64,000 bases of DNA, taken from contig LUCM01005901.1 of assembly GCA_008360955.1 (NCBI GenBank), positions 144,998 to 208,997 on the forward strand, in the 5' to 3' direction. The number at the start of each line of letters is the position of its first letter. Position 1 is the first letter of the stretch. The position numbers and the translations under genes were made by a program. The notes under the pieces are model-generated. The model was not told the origin of the DNA, made no database searches, and saw only the letters and a program-made list of their open reading frames with translations. The stretch comes from Fasciolopsis buskii (Eukaryota > Platyhelminthes > Trematoda > Plagiorchiida > Fasciolidae). Shown here piece after piece: positions 22,592 through 36,446 of the stretch.

Positions 22592-25500
22592 GATTAATGT
22601 GCCCAGTGAACTTGCAGAATATCCTTTCTAGAATGACGTTTGGGTCAATTTTCAGACTGATCTGGCTGAGCTGTAAGGCGAATACAATTGTATGAATACT
22701 GCTCAGCTAGAATAAGTTTCCCATATACACTTCACACAGCTGAGTGTTTCCGCTATTCTTCTTAGTAAAGATATTTTCGATTAGATCCTGTATTTGTGTT
22801 TGAATGGTTTCCCGAATTTCTATGATCCAGATCAAGTCGTTGTCAAAAAGACAGAAATCGAAGATGGTTAGTTTTGTCCAATAACACGGTCTATAGATAA
22901 GTCAGTCTCTGTTTAATGACCTGATCGATTTGATGCTCGAGTCATTCAACGGATACAAACGTGTGATTTAATCGATCGGCATTTGTAGGCATGGAACCAA
23001 ACCAGCGTACGCTCTTGCGGGAAACCTAACCGATCCAGTTTTGAGGTATCTTGAAAACAAACTGACTGTGCTTTGGAATCCCGACGGAAATACAAGGGTT
23101 AGTTGTAGTGTGCCTTGACAGTGCTTCTCTATGTTGGTGCATATGTGCGGACCCCGTGAGCTTGAGTTCAGTAAGTAAGGATGCCGAGATGACAAACTTA
23201 CTGAATGGTAACACAAGGTCTCGCACCGTACCAATAATATTCATGGTTTAATTTTGACCCCTCGTCTGTTTCGAAAGAAATCACGTTACATGTATTGTTC
23301 GCCGGAGTTGCTGTTCTACATCGGCATTATAAGATGCTTTGAGTCCGTACGAAGACCCTGGAAGTCGTGAAACTTGTGGAATCAAGGCCCGGTTGGCATA
23401 TCGATCAGGGATCGGATAAAGGACCACGAGGTGACTGGAATAAAGATGAATGCCCAACCATCGTCCACAATTTGGATAACCAACCACGGACTGTCTGAAG
23501 GGATTGCAATTCGAAGAAAGAACGGCTTGAGCCAATCCATATACACATTTTGATGTAGACGGGGTTTAGTCTGGTCAGTTTCACTGGTTTAATTTTTGCA
23601 GTCGGAGTCAAGCTACAAATTCTGCCCTCACTTGGTAACCTCAACATGTGCAGGATTTAGTGATCCCAGAATTGTGCAGGACAAAATACACGTTCGTTCA
23701 ATGCACATACCAAACAGACACTTCACGCGCAAGTTGTGACTCATTCACGTGACTTGACCGCCTAACGTGAACTATGTCAATAGTTACAGTCCAAGCGAAG
23801 AAACTCACATTTATCCCCGAGGTTACTAAATAACAATCAGACGTTATTGAATGATGACCAAAGTTTATTTAATGATAGCATAGGCCGTTAAGCGACGAAA
23901 ACTATCGTAAGACTAAAAAAACCGGCTGAACGATTGAAATAAGCAACAGACTTTAATAACGTTTATTTTCTTAATCATCCATCTTCTGGTCTTACCACTG
24001 CCCGGTAAATAGACCTATTCTTATCCGTTCCATTAAATGGTGAATTCCCAACATTCCTTATTTTATTACAATAACAAGAGCTCGATGCTTAATTTTCGGC
24101 TTATTCACTCCTGATCACCGCCATGCTGAACTTGAGCAACGGTTTAACCGTTTCCCTTGGCTTGTTTTTCTGACTGAGTGCGCTTTAACCTGTCCCAATG
24201 ATGTGTCCACGCATATTTTTCTTATACTGTTTAAACCAATCCAGTTTAGTCCTGCGTGCAGATCAACTCCATTGAAATAGAAAGTTCTTTCCGAACCGTA
24301 CTTCCTGCAATGGCTTTCGTCAACAGTATTACTGTTTCTATCGGAAAACCATTATTGTTTCGTAAAACCATTAATGTCAACACTAAGTTTTTCCTATTGG
24401 TTCAATATAATAGTACTGCTTTTGTTACTTGCTTCACATTCTTAGCGTCATAGTACCTCCTGGTTTTCTTCCGTACAACGGTGAATGATTACTCGCAACA
24501 AGCATACTTCCTTCATCTGGCATAGCACCACCGAGTTCTTCGGAGTCTCACTGCTACGTAATATTTTACCCTACTAGATGATAAAATTTAATGCAAATAA
24601 AGAAACAAATAAATACGATGACGACAACGACGACAAAAATGTATCGGAATATTCAGCTGATCGCAGTGTCAACCGTTGGACGGAATGTCCGGTCAGTTAG
24701 CTCTTTCGAGATCTACTCGTGCATCACCTTGTCACGCGCACTTGAAGTAGATGTTTCTGTTTGACCTAGTCACATTAAAACATAGCAGCTGAGCTCATTC
24801 TTTTTGCTGATCGGCGATCGATAAAAAAACGAATCAGAGCCTTCGGGTTTTCTCTAAACAGACAATCAGAACAGAGCTGGATGGAAACGGCGCACGTCGA
24901 ATCAGCTGTGGTTTGCAGATCTGACAGCTTCAAAGAGATGCGGATGGTGCGAAGCTGAAACTAAGCCCTTAATTCCGAAAGCACTCATTTCAGCCAACCA
25001 AAACAGGGGTGGCATGTTTTAATCGTACCTACAGCGACTACGTAGGAAACAAGGTGGTTGGATTCACTTGAGTGAGTCTTTCACCTGAGACAACCATATA
25101 AAGCCAACAGAATTGTAAACCTTGTGGTACGGAATGAACTGTTGCAATATGTAAGATAGGGCCAAGGCTTGGTATCAAAAGTGCAAGAGCGTTTTGTTTC
25201 GGTCACATGAGTCATGTGACAGTGAGGACGGATCCTATCTGACTGACAGGACTGTCCGACAAGCCGTTTGCAGCACGGTGAATAGCGCACAAAGTAAGAA
25301 CTGGATTGACCCCAAAACAGAAAGTAGATTGTGGAACCAACTATTTGCCCCAATTCTGGAGCAAAGGAAAAGCGGTCTTATTGCCTGACAAACTCAGGAG
25401 CGAGCGGGAGAGGTGCTAATGCCGAAGACCCAAGAAGAGACACCGAGCCCACCCGACGAAGGGGGAAGCGGCCGATGAGGTTTTAACTTGAGGTGACCTA

Positions 25501-25904
25501 ATTAGTTTGTTTGGTTATGACAAATAAAGGAAACCGTCGTATTGACGGGGCAGTGACCACTTTGATTTTCCCGTCTGATTGAGCGAAGGGGGAGTGAAAT
25601 TGAGTCAAGACGACCGGCTAAGGGCGCCACCAAATGTTAGAACAAATAGATTCATCAGGCAGAAAACTCCGAAGATAGTGGCTTGATCCCCTACTAACGT
25701 AATCAATTTTTTGATGTAACTTCAAACATATATATATATATATATATATGAGTTTTAATCTTAAGACTAAACGCGAGACAAGCATTTTCATCCGGTCGAT
25801 TTACCGCCATGCTATTCAATCGGTTTCTTACTCCAAATTTTTGAAAAACCGTGACCGTGTTTTAGCCGAATTCCTGAGCAACGTACCATAATGCGTTCTG
25901 GTTA
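22592..25904. other. Unassigned non-coding sequence with a (TA)n tract
   Basis: No recognisable gene over 3.3 kb. A (TA)n microsatellite is at 25728-25749. Frames of up to 90 codons have no family signature. Confidence 0.45.
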
Positions 25905-26010
25905 TTTCTAGATGAGTTTTCCTTTTTCACCTTTTTACAAGGTGATGAGTGCAAATAATTTTCTTATTTTTTATCCTCGCGTTTTTGGACTAAAATGAGA
26001 CATTATTTTT
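25905..26010 (+). mobile_element. LINE family 2, 3'-end fragment
   Basis: About 95 bases align to the C-terminal coding end of the LINE at 59065-60890. GATGAGTTTTCCTTTTTCAC, ACAAGGTGATGAGTGCAAAT and TTTTTGGACTAAAATGAGAC match the three corresponding words at 60698-60771. A 5'-truncated scrap. Confidence 0.55.
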
Positions 26011-27784
26011 TATTCAAAAGTCTATACAATACAACGCAATGAAATAAAATAACGCTGTCACAAAACCCAATCAGTCCCCTGGTCCCCTTCAAGTTTATGC
26101 ATTACGGCAAATAAGAAACCTCAAATTTTAGCTACAAAAATCTTATTTGGTACCAGACCCAATAAATGTCTGCTCGTTTCTTCGTAAATAAACCACTCGC
26201 TTTTCTTATAACCTGGAAAAGACGGAAGCAACGCTTCATTGTTCAGACCCTACTGGGGCTCTTCTGAATCTTTCATTTTTTACGGCAACATCTTGCATCA
26301 TTTCCGAAATTTAATGAATAACAGGTCGCAAAATACCATGACAGAAAATTTGTGCACCCCTCCCCTTGCATTTTGATTTTAGCAGTACCCCCATAACTGT
26401 GCAGAGTATAGCAGTCATTTTTGTGTACCATACCAGCAGCCGTGTAAAGCGCTTATTCACAAAATTTCAATGCTTTAGCGGCTATCGTGGTGAAATTACA
26501 ATGGAAAATGGAAAGCTTTTCTGCAGAGAGGTAAAGCCTCTATTTGGGTTTCTGTGCCAATTAAGCATTCAAAAAGCAAGCGGAGCGTTTGTGCACAAAT
26601 TTTGAACTTTTGAACCACTTCAGTGTTGGTCGACAGGCACTCGCACTTCTGGATGACCTCCCATTTATGTATCCGCCGAAGCCAACGCAAACTCCGGATC
26701 AGAGCGCCCCTAACCTTCTCCTTTGGGATGATTCATAGTCTGTAGAACACCAACAAACTTCGGGTTAGGTGTGATTTGTGAAACGAAGCAAAACATTACT
26801 GAAATTTGCTTCCATTTGACTCTTCGGCGTCATTAACAGTAGTGAACATATTTCAGTGATGTGTTGCTTGGGCGATCTGAGCTGAAGTCTGTCCAACTGG
26901 GTTGTGCCTACTAAGGAGACCAGTTCATTCCATACTTTTCCTACTGAAAATTATAACTCAGTGGGTCGTGGCTGACCGCATAGCTTAGTTGGTTTTCGTA
27001 TACTGCATTCTTTGTACAGTCATGAATGAAAAGGGTTTGCAGTGAACTGAAAAACGACGAACCTTGGGACTACCCATAACGACGTGGATTTGTTTGTACA
27101 GCAGACAGCGAGTCAACGATTCAGTCCGTTGATGATCCATATCTGACCATTTTAAAACAGAAGAGGTCATTCGGATTCGCCGTCTCTCAACGATTGAAGT
27201 TCTTTCTCAATAGACCATGACACAGATTTACTTGACTCCACTAATTTAGTGCCCTTTTTATCCACCTCATGGTTAATAAGATTATCTGATTTGGACTAAT
27301 CAGTCAAGGTATGGCTAAAAATCAAACAAATACCCTACTCAAACTGATATCTTCTCAAGCGAGCAAATTCGACGAGTCCGTTGATGTGTCCATGGTCTGT
27401 CGAAGAGTTACTGTGAATGGCTTTCAGTCAACAATGAAGTGGTCCGTAATTTCTTAGATAATATGTGCAAAAGTTGTGTCAACGTTCTGTGATCTAAATG
27501 CCACTTTGCTCTATTTTAACTAGCATCAGTCTCCCTGAAACCCAGGGGAAACAATGCCTTTCCGAATGCACTTTGTGGCATAATTTCGTTGTGATAAAAG
27601 CTCAAGTGTCAAAATTTTATGTATAGGTGTTCCACTGCATCACTATCAATCTGTCCAGAAATGGATGTTGGACCCCAGAAGTAGGTGGAGATATTACCAA
27701 AATCTAGATGCGGGTAGGGGTCAGCTTCGGTACGTAAGCGCACAAGTAAATCATGTGGCATCAGTTAGACTTTTAATCCAACAA
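26011..27784. other. Unassigned non-coding sequence
   Basis: No recognisable gene or repeat copy. Confidence 0.45.
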
Positions 27785-28380
27785 ATCGAGCCTCCGAGGC
27801 AGAAGAAGCCAAACTAAAAAAGTAGATCGCCATAGGAGTTTTTATTGCCCTACAATATAAAGATGACCATTTGTTTAACCAAAGTAATAGAAATATTAAA
27901 TCGATCATTAGACGTGCGGTATCCAGCAGCACAGTTGCGTCTTTTGCAAATAACCAAAAGCTTAAGCTTCCAGAATCACTCAAGCTGTCTTTCTGAACCT
28001 AATGTCTCCCACATTGTCTATCAGTTCATTTGTAGTTGCAGTAACGCATACATAGGCAAGACGGATCGCTGCTTTGCACGAGTTTCAGAGCGCATATCGA
28101 AATGGTTGTCAAAATCGATGGCCCAATCCTGTGTGACTTCTTATACTAGTGCAAATCTCCGACCTCTTTGATCGTAAAGCATCTGGTCGGATAGGGCCAT
28201 AAACTGGACAACGCAATATTTCAAAGTACCAGTGCGCAATACAAACCCTCAAACTAGTAGGTATCAGTGACACTAAGCTTATCAGTATGCATCAGCAGAA
28301 ACGGTTGACTCTGAGTGTTATTCTACCTCGGCATCAACCCGTACGACCTTCTTCCGCCTGGCCACTTCAATTTAGCACTG
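27785..28380 (+). mobile_element. Penelope-like element 2, linker and GIY-YIG endonuclease remnant
   Basis: The frame at 27845-28171 contains YPAAQLRLLQITKSLSF, the linker that follows the reverse transcriptase in PLEs. It is followed by the GIY-YIG nuclease: HIVYQFICSCSNAYIGKTDR (the Y...YIG pair), then VSERISKWLSKSMAQS. In an adjacent frame beyond 28171, degenerate sequence resembling the domain's C-terminus continues to about 28380. Upstream coding is frameshifted and no reverse transcriptase motif is preserved. The GIY-YIG domain normally nicks the target site for insertion; here it is a relic. Confidence 0.7.
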
Positions 28381-29886
28381 ACTGTAAAACTTTCCATCCA
28401 GTTGTAATGCTTTACGTTCATGTCTGAGAACAGTAAAGGAAATGCTTGCGTCTCGCAACATATGTTTTCTTTCTTCCTTGACAAATTGAATAAAGGAGAC
28501 TCAACGCTTTAAATTAAGCTTCAGCTTTGTTTCATACTATAATAATTGCAAAATTGCCTAACTGGCTCGTGTGTACAGGTACGCATGTTTCGATTTTCGC
28601 TAACGAAACCGTGTATATATTCAGCCATTCAAGTGATTGGTTATTCGTTTGTGTCGGTTCTGCGACGAAACGTGCACATGTAGGTGAATACTTGCTACCG
28701 ACGAAAGGGATTGTTCACCTAACCTAGACGGCCTATAAATAAATACGCAACAGGAAGTAGGTTTGCTTGTAAGAAATTCGAATAAAATCATTTAACAGGA
28801 CCTTAAGATATAAAATCATGGACCTCAGGAGAAAATAATTAGGAAATAAATGAGCGCCGAATGAAACAGGTGATGAATCAGGCTGTCCTTAGCAGTTGCA
28901 CTTCTGGTAAAAATCCATCCCTCCGGGACAGATAAAGTTATTTTTCTAACGGAATTGAATCGTCCTTTCAGAAATGGTTGATCTTCGAATGGAAAAATCA
29001 TTGCCGTCGTCGCCACTTTCCTGCGTTGAAAGATTTTATTAATTGTCTGAGGCATAGAGGTAGCAGATGGGTGCATACGCCATAGTCATTGGGGCTCACC
29101 ATACAGGGGTGTGGGTGGGACCGAAAGTCATGAGCCTAGAATTTGGAGTAACATGCTATATCTGTGCCCATAGTATTTATTCGTAGATACAAACGAACGG
29201 GTCAGTAGGGAAACCATACGGATGTAAACAAGTAGTCATATGTGAAGAAGCTTAAATAAGCAAACAGACAAAAACATATCCACCATTCACCTGGCGCATG
29301 TGAAAACTCGGCAGAATGTCCGTGTAGATTGAAGACAACGTGATCACAAAGATCAGAGCGATCCGAAATATGGGAACCACAATTTCGTTGGCAAGCCAAC
29401 ATAAGTAGCTGTTTGTAGTATGGGCACGTGGGACCAGACCAATGAAATATTCAATAGTTACTCGTTAACGATTATATGAAAACCGTGAAGGGGTAGGAGG
29501 GGATTGCTGGCATTCAATATTAGTAGCACGCTCTAGTCGACACTCTTGTCGACAGGTGGAACAAGATTGGACCAATTTGTAGGGAAACTTCAGTCAAATT
29601 TCGATAGAATATCATCTTCCATAAAACCACAGTGAAACTGTTCTATGCATATCATTTTCGCGACCTTTGGCTTAACCAGACGTGCAACTGTCATACTCAC
29701 CTGAAATGCATTAGTAAATACCGAAAGAAGTAATAAAACCTTGCCATTTTGCAAATTTCCACATGTAACAAATGGCGACTGTACTGTTTCATGTAGTTTC
29801 GCAGGATCTTGAAGCTATGGCGATAACGAGAAACGTCAACTCATTCGATCACCAATCGATGCTCGTTCGACCTTGTGCTATTCCAA
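28381..29886. other. Unassigned non-coding sequence
   Basis: No recognisable gene or repeat copy. Confidence 0.45.
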
Positions 29887-29890
29887 TATG

Positions 29891-29926
<36 letters not shown>

Positions 29927-29937
29927 TATATATACAC
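29887..29937. repeat. (TA)n microsatellite
   Basis: About 50 bases of TA repeats interrupted by single TTTA units. Confidence 0.9.
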
Positions 29938-32900
29938 ACTTAACTTGCCCCATCATCGTAGGTAGGCTTCTGTGATGCACTCAAGTGTGGTGGCTACCTT
30001 GTCGTTCAGCTATAACAGTTTACTCACCCCTTGTTGACCTTTATTATCATGGAGGGAGACACGCACGCACGCCCGTTTAAGCTCGTATCTTGACTGCTGG
30101 TCACTTACAATCACTGAAGTGGACATTCCATACACATGCACTCACAAACTTGCCCACACTCGAGTTTGTACTCGGCTGATTGCAGCCTATGCCATGACAA
30201 TTGAGGCATATACAACGGCACACAAACACACAATTGCACATATTCTACTTACGAATAGATTCATGTGAGGTCGCCCGAACCGATCAGCCTCAAATGAATC
30301 CATGACCCATTCCGCCAAATACACACTGCACAGAATTCTGTCATACCGGCATCACATAACACTGACTTTTTCTCGTTTCAATTGTTCATTCTTTTGTGTT
30401 TATTTCCTGATGTTTATAAACTTTAGGACCGTGTTCCTACAATACACACCTATTGACCGCCCGTCCATTCAGTCCGTTGGGACGCCACGTTGAGTTGATT
30501 CAGACGAAAGAATCCCAGGGGGCCTTTAACGCAGCTAGGACCTCCGAAAAGACCTAGGCAGCAAGTAACTGAAAGGGCCTTACACAAGGCTGCCAGAATA
30601 AATCCTACGGGGAACTTCACATAGGGTAGCAGATAGTTTATATACCTCGACAAATTGAAGCATAGTATAGCCGGGCCTACGATGCGTTTTCTGTCCTAAA
30701 GGTTTGAAATATTGCCACAGGACTGACTCAAAGCTGAGACCCAGTTTTCCCAAGTTTGTGTAAAGCAAGGTAGACTATATTCGTTAGTTGGGCAGTTGAG
30801 TTTCACCGAGTGGTCCTAAATGAAACGAGCGGTAGTCACGGGCATAAAAACCTTAAGTGACTTTTATCAAGTTCACGTACCTATCGTAAGGGAATGGTAT
30901 TGTAACCGGCTTTGCGCCTGAGTCTGATAGGGTGGCTTTATTGGTTATCGCTGCTTGCGCGACTCCGGACTCTGCCAGACATTTCACGACCAATACGCAG
31001 GTGTGGATGCAACCCGATCTTGCCAGACAGCGAGCAAGTGCAGAACTCAAGACCAGAGTGAAACAGCGTCACTGCATTGGCAACCAGCGCTCAGTGGACA
31101 CGGTGTCGTGTTGGGAAGGTAGGAATGCGGATATTCAAATCGACAGCGCCGTATCATGAACTTGTCCAGCCATTCAGGATGTGCGGTCCGGATTCGACAA
31201 AAGGCGACAGGAACTAAATCGCGTGAAATGCACAGAACAAGATGGATCAATAAAGGCGCAACCCGGACAGCCGACGAAATGATGGCAGTTGCACAGGCAC
31301 AATAATACAGGCAAAGCAACTTATAAATGTGATTTTACTCAATGAACCGGATACTCTGTGTACTAAGTTTCGACGCTCGTTCTCGCTTAAAATAGTGGCG
31401 GGGAACCACGGCGACCTAGAGATAGGATCGGCCTACTGAGGAGTAGAACACGGTACAGGGAAACGGCGATACAACGATATATTCGGCATCGAGTGCACAC
31501 TGCGGCAATTAGACCGGCTCTCCTACAGGACATAGAAAGATACCCCATAGAGGAAGACTATCTGGGGCTAGGGATTGGTGTTTTTGTAATGAAATTTATC
31601 ATTAATCCTAAAGTAAGGTGACGAATGTCCAGCTCACTTATAAAGAAAAGAAACATTTGAAATGGTTCAGTTGTGTTGAGCATGTGTGTCGGCCTACTCC
31701 CTTTGTATATTTTGCGCTCCGGAGATGGTGTGACATTGATCAGAATGGACAACAAAAAAGATTGCAAATGATATTGAAACTCCTGCTGAATAAAACGAGT
31801 TCAGGCTCGTGACATCCTTTCCCGAGACTGGCGGAAATATTGGGCGGCATGACTCAGTGTCGCTCCTATAGTTACAAAAACTACATTGAACTGGGTTTGG
31901 ATAGCGAGACTACTGTTGATCATTCACTTTTTTAAGTTTTTTTTTTGTTTTGACACAATTTTATAAGAGATCGTCTTGCACATACCAAATCGCAGATGGT
32001 TTTATTCAAATTTGGTTGTTCCAACTGTCGGAAATCGCTAGAAATCCTACCTGGTAGTAATGAACCTTTCGGACTAGTAACTCTTACGATCAGAGAGCAA
32101 TTAGACCGGATTCGACTACAGTGAGCAAATCAAAACTGTTAGAATCCTAATTCTTACAAATAAATTGTAATATTGTGGTACTTGGAATTCGACCGGTGGC
32201 GACAAAACACGGATACGACTGTCCATATGCAATGGAATGACCCCGATAAAAATTACACAACAACTCTTGGGACTGCATATGAATTACAAAGAATTCTTTA
32301 TTGGTGAAGTATGTTCAAGCCAATGGCACTTGAGGCATGTTTGCACGAGCGGTTCGTGTGATGCCACAGTTCTGATTGGCTATTTGCGTTCGTAGGCTAC
32401 CGCGAGGTTGTACCGGATCACGTCGCGTGACCTCCAAGTAGATTCACCACATTGATGCAGATTTCACGGTCCTGAGATGAACGCGATTCGGAATGCAACT
32501 ACGCATTTATCCAACAAAACAAAGACGAAGCTGTCTGGTCGATTTCGGTCGTCTGATATGCAAACGAGATAGGCAACGACAAGTAGGACAGCAATGACGA
32601 GAAAAATTGGGCCGAAAATGCAGTCACGTTTGGTTTAGTTGGGCTATGCATAACTATGAACAAATTTCTGCATAAAGTAACACCTTTGCTGCCTGATGTG
32701 GTGGTAACCCAACTTTCTGTTTTAAATCTTGCATTATCTTACCACGTTATCTCGTTATGCTGTCCTAGTGGGTCACTTCTGTCAAAGAGGCAATGCAATG
32801 TCTGATGTATTTTGGCGCAAATTGCTGGCATGTTCTATCAATCCTACTGTGTTCAGACAAACTAGAAATTTGTCACAATATGTAGTTTCGGTAGCTCGGC

Positions 32901-32941
32901 GTGAATGGGTATAGATCCTTTAGCGCATTTGCGTTGTTCAT
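29938..32941. other. Unassigned non-coding sequence
   Basis: No recognisable gene over 3 kb. The stretch 30900-31300 is less AT-rich than its neighbours and could be the remains of another element, but no motif identifies it. Confidence 0.4.
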
Positions 32942-33096
32942 GTTTTGACGTTTTATTTATTGTACGAGTGGGAAGCAATATTTCGAGCGGCTTCGCCCAT
33001 TGGGAAGCTGTCCAATGGGGTAGCGACTGATAGTGGGAGGAGTTGAATCCACACCTTCACGTTCGAACGCCTTCATGTTAATCGCTTGACCATAGC
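32942..33096 (-). mobile_element. SINE family A, copy 2 (old)
   Basis: 33029-33096 is a diverged minus-strand version of the family-A tRNA head. On plus it reads TAGTGGGAGGAGTTGAATCC, then ACGTTCGAACGCC and TAATCGCTTGACCA. The segment below, containing TTTTATTTATTGTACGAG, corresponds to the reversed tail. Orientation matches copy 1. Confidence 0.5.
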
Positions 33097-34689
33097 AGTT
33101 AGATGCGTCAGGGATTTGAGTTTGTTACGCTTGTGCAAGGGGAAGGAACAAATTACTTTAGGCAACTAGCAATACTCGATACACAAATGAAAACAAACGT
33201 TTCTTTTGGATCGTTGCTGTGTCCACCAAGTCCCATTTCTGACTGGCGATCGAGAAGTGCTATGAGTTCAACACCTTGATCAATGGGCCACGTTGCATGG
33301 ATTTTGATGGTTTCGTGAGCACTTTCAACCACTTGATAAGTGTCTTACTGTATTTCTGAGTGGTTATCGAAGCACCGATCGAATTCCAGTGGTCATTTTC
33401 TCCCTTCACTTTCCAGTTTTTACGTTTCACTTCCACTGTCGTGAAAACAACAGTGCACATCATGCCCAGGAAATGAGTCATGGTCATTAACGGGCTGCCA
33501 AGTAGGGAAGTTAATCAGGAGGGGTAGGATTGGGGAGGATTCAGACCCGCGATATACAAGTTGAAAGGCCGGCATTCTGTTTATTCGACGAATACCGGTA
33601 AGATGACCTTGTAAGCTATTCTAAGACATAAGAAGACACCTTACGAAAACAACGACAAAATTTTATATATATATATATATGTATGTATTATATATATATA
33701 TATTTCCCAGGAAGCCTTGCAAATGTGCATGTGGTATTGATGTGTGACGGAATCGTTCCCTGGCTTCTGAAGTTAACCGTATAGTGCATCAACAAAACCA
33801 ACGCAGCAAGGTCTTCCCTACTTTCCAGTACGAAGAAGAATCCGAAGGACAGAAGAGGCAGATAGATCACTTCATCTCTCGGATAGAACCTTGTGTAATT
33901 TATTGTGGAAAGGATAGTACATGACATACGGCAAAGTCTACTTAGCCACTTCAATCGGGTACCTCGGAAAGCAGTCTACCAGCTACTCAGTCAGGTAAGA
34001 AGTGTATTTGGAAGACGTACAGTACGAAATAAGCTTAAGTGCAAGGTAATCGTAGACTGTTTCTTGGATCCCACAAGGCCTGCACTAGCTTATCTTGTGC
34101 TGGATAAAATTCCTACTGGAGTTTTCGTACCCGAAAAACTGAAGAGACGAATGCACAGAAGTGTATGCCCAAGTGGAAGTTAAACAAGGAGATAAGCTTT
34201 CAGTGAAAGGGAATTTGCTCTTCTGAGGAGAGGCATAAACTGCAACGTTAAATAATACAGGAGAAGAGACCTCGAAGTTTGGGGGAGAGGCACACCCCTA
34301 TCATGCTAGCGGACGTAGACAAGAACAGCCACAAAAGCGACATTCGTTTCAGGACTTCGTGATCGCAATGCACGAAGACATTGGTAGGGAGTAAAAGATA
34401 AATCAAACAAATTCATCTTGAAGAATACAAAAAGGCTTCATTTCTAATAGTTAGGATATTCCCTATCAGCATACGCACTTTAAAGGTCACAGCGTCGATT
34501 TGGGCGATGGTTGCAGAAGTAAGATATTCGGTCTCGGGGTTGACCAGAACCAACAGACAGGTTGTTCGATGTGAGCTTCTCAGCGTTCCAATCAAGGTTT
34601 GCGGTCATCCACCTGGGTCCACATGAATGTGGCTGAACTTGATCAGTGTAATATCTAGCTGTACAAATGTTTATTTTCAATCATTCTCA
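33097..34689. other. Unassigned non-coding sequence with a (TA)n tract
   Basis: A TA-rich microsatellite lies at 33663-33705. A plus-strand frame at 33905-34183 (92 codons, no family signature) contains a donor-like CAG|GTAAGA near 33996, but no gene model can be built. Sequence near 33530-33575 (GGGGAGGATTCAGACCCGCG) may be one more degraded tRNA-like SINE head. Confidence 0.4.
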
Positions 34690-35901
34690 TTTGACATACT
34701 ATGACGGACGGTTGCCACTGTTCACGGTTCGCTGCTTTATCCTGCTGTGCATCTAGCCGGATGGTTCAAGTAACTTTCGGGCACCAATGTCGAAGACATG
34801 AGATGCCTGATTTGCCTAAGTTTTCTCATTCCATTTTGTCACGTCATCTGCTGACCTCCAGACGGTTTCTTCCAATCCGTGGGATAATCGTAAAATTGGA
34901 GGCCGTTTCTTATAACAGTGTTCGCCATACCTAACACATTACCCAGCCAGCGTCATATGTTGAGAAAAAGCGTTCTCATAACCTAGCCTTAACATTACTC
35001 ACCCGTTCAGTCCATCCACCCCTAGCCATAGTAAGTAAACATCCAAGTGACAAAAATCTCCAACACGCGCAGTCCATGTCTTGCAACCATACAGCAGAAC
35101 CGAACGCACTGTGGCACAGTACACACGACCTTTCAACTTCCGTGAAACTACAGACCAAAGTCACACGTGCTTCAGTCCAGCATGAACTGTTCTGGCCTTG
35201 GATTTACTCCTGTTCGCCTCCACTACCATGCCGCCATCGCTCGACAAGCAGTTGAAATATAAGTGAAACGGTACACATTCGTTAGTTCCTCCCGATCCAG
35301 TATCAAATTATGGAATATTGTCGTCCATTCCTATAATAGCACTTTACACTTCGTAAGTGTGAAGCGCATTCCGAATGGAACTACAGACCTCGAGAGTCTG
35401 TCTAGTGCATGTTGTGCATGGTCCGCAGATTCGAACAGGTATAGGAATTCATCTGCATAATCTAGGTCAATTAGCTTCTCTCCACTTTCCTGTTCGATTC
35501 CTACATCCTGCAGACCTCCTCAATGACTTCGCCCATGACGAAGTTGAACAAGAATGGAGAAATGTCGAACACCGCTAGACGAATTTGACAGTTCACGGTA
35601 TAATCTCACGTGACCACAGGTATGCAAGTATAATGCTCGCAACAGGTTCATAAAAATTGCTGGCATACCCTTACGGTGAAGAGCACTGAATAACGCTGTC
35701 TGACCCACTGAGTCGAACGCGCCTTTCACGTCGAGAAATCTATGATCGTAGGGCGGCTTTATGTGTAGCGCGATTCCAGTAACTGCTGAAGAGTGAATAT
35801 CTGGTGGATGCAATCTCAACCGAGGCGGAATCCCGCCTGATGATCGCAGACATTACCTTCGCAAACAGATGTCAACCTGCGCAACATCACAGAGACAAAG
35901 A

Positions 35902-35915
35902 CCTTAGTAATTATC
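35902..35915 (+). repeat. Candidate target-site duplication, left copy
   Basis: CCTTAGTAATTATC here and CCTTAGTAACTATC at 36433-36446 differ by one base and flank the PLE fragment inside the LINE. Both represent the same LINE reverse transcriptase position, as expected from a 14-base duplication made at insertion. Confidence 0.6.
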
Positions 35916-36432
35916 CATATCGGAAAAGTTTCTTTAGGAAGGATTGGACTAGTCAGACAAAAATATGAATGGGGAAGGGATTTGTAGTGTTACATGCATA
36001 ACCTGAATACACAAGAACGTGTTGTGTTAATTGTTTTGTTTTCTTGGGTTTGCAATGGGACGGAGGGTGGGCCAGGGGAGTTGAAACGCAATCACAAATC
36101 TGTGTTGAGAACAAAGTGGGGGATTGTGAAAACTGACCGCGACAGCTTCCGCAGTGCTCAAGAGACGATACTTTGCCAACCTAGACTGTTGACCTCTGAC
36201 CTTATACCGGGGTCCGGAAAGCTTGCGTCACATTCACGGTGTGATTAGTCTACGTTAGATTTGAAATGACTGCGCTATTAAGTGACTTAGTTGTTCCAGT
36301 GCTCAACCATGCAGGGTGGTGGTCACGGATGCGTTCAGACAAGCGCCTGGTCGTGTCGCCGATGTACATCACTGAAATCGAGCTTGTTCACCAACTTGTT
36401 TTCCCAATGTACTAAGTTGGACTTTTAAGGAG
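35916..36432 (+). mobile_element. Penelope-like element 3, inverted-arm fragment nested in LINE copy 3
   Basis: From about 35937 to 36350 this segment is almost identical to 41450-41862: I count about six differences by eye. It holds the arm (35937 to about 36218). Then, on the minus strand, comes the GIY-YIG nuclease start: MYIGDTTRRLSERIRDHHPA and WLSTGTTKSLNSAVISNLT. The arm/nuclease junction GGGGTCCGGAAAGC is the same as at 41720. The outer part of the arm, including its (TA)n, is missing. The insertion lies between the two halves of a near-perfect 14-base repeat. Confidence 0.75.
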
Positions 36433-36446
36433 CCTTAGTAACTATC
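36433..36446 (+). repeat. Candidate target-site duplication, right copy
   Basis: CCTTAGTAACTATC, partner of 35902-35915 on the other side of the nested PLE. Confidence 0.6.

Noticed and set aside
35994..36248. 84-codon frame repeated at 41504 and 42798 as a real small gene
   Set aside because: The repetition is explained by the mobile arm; the frame has no family signature and its end differs with the junction. Kept only as part of the arm.
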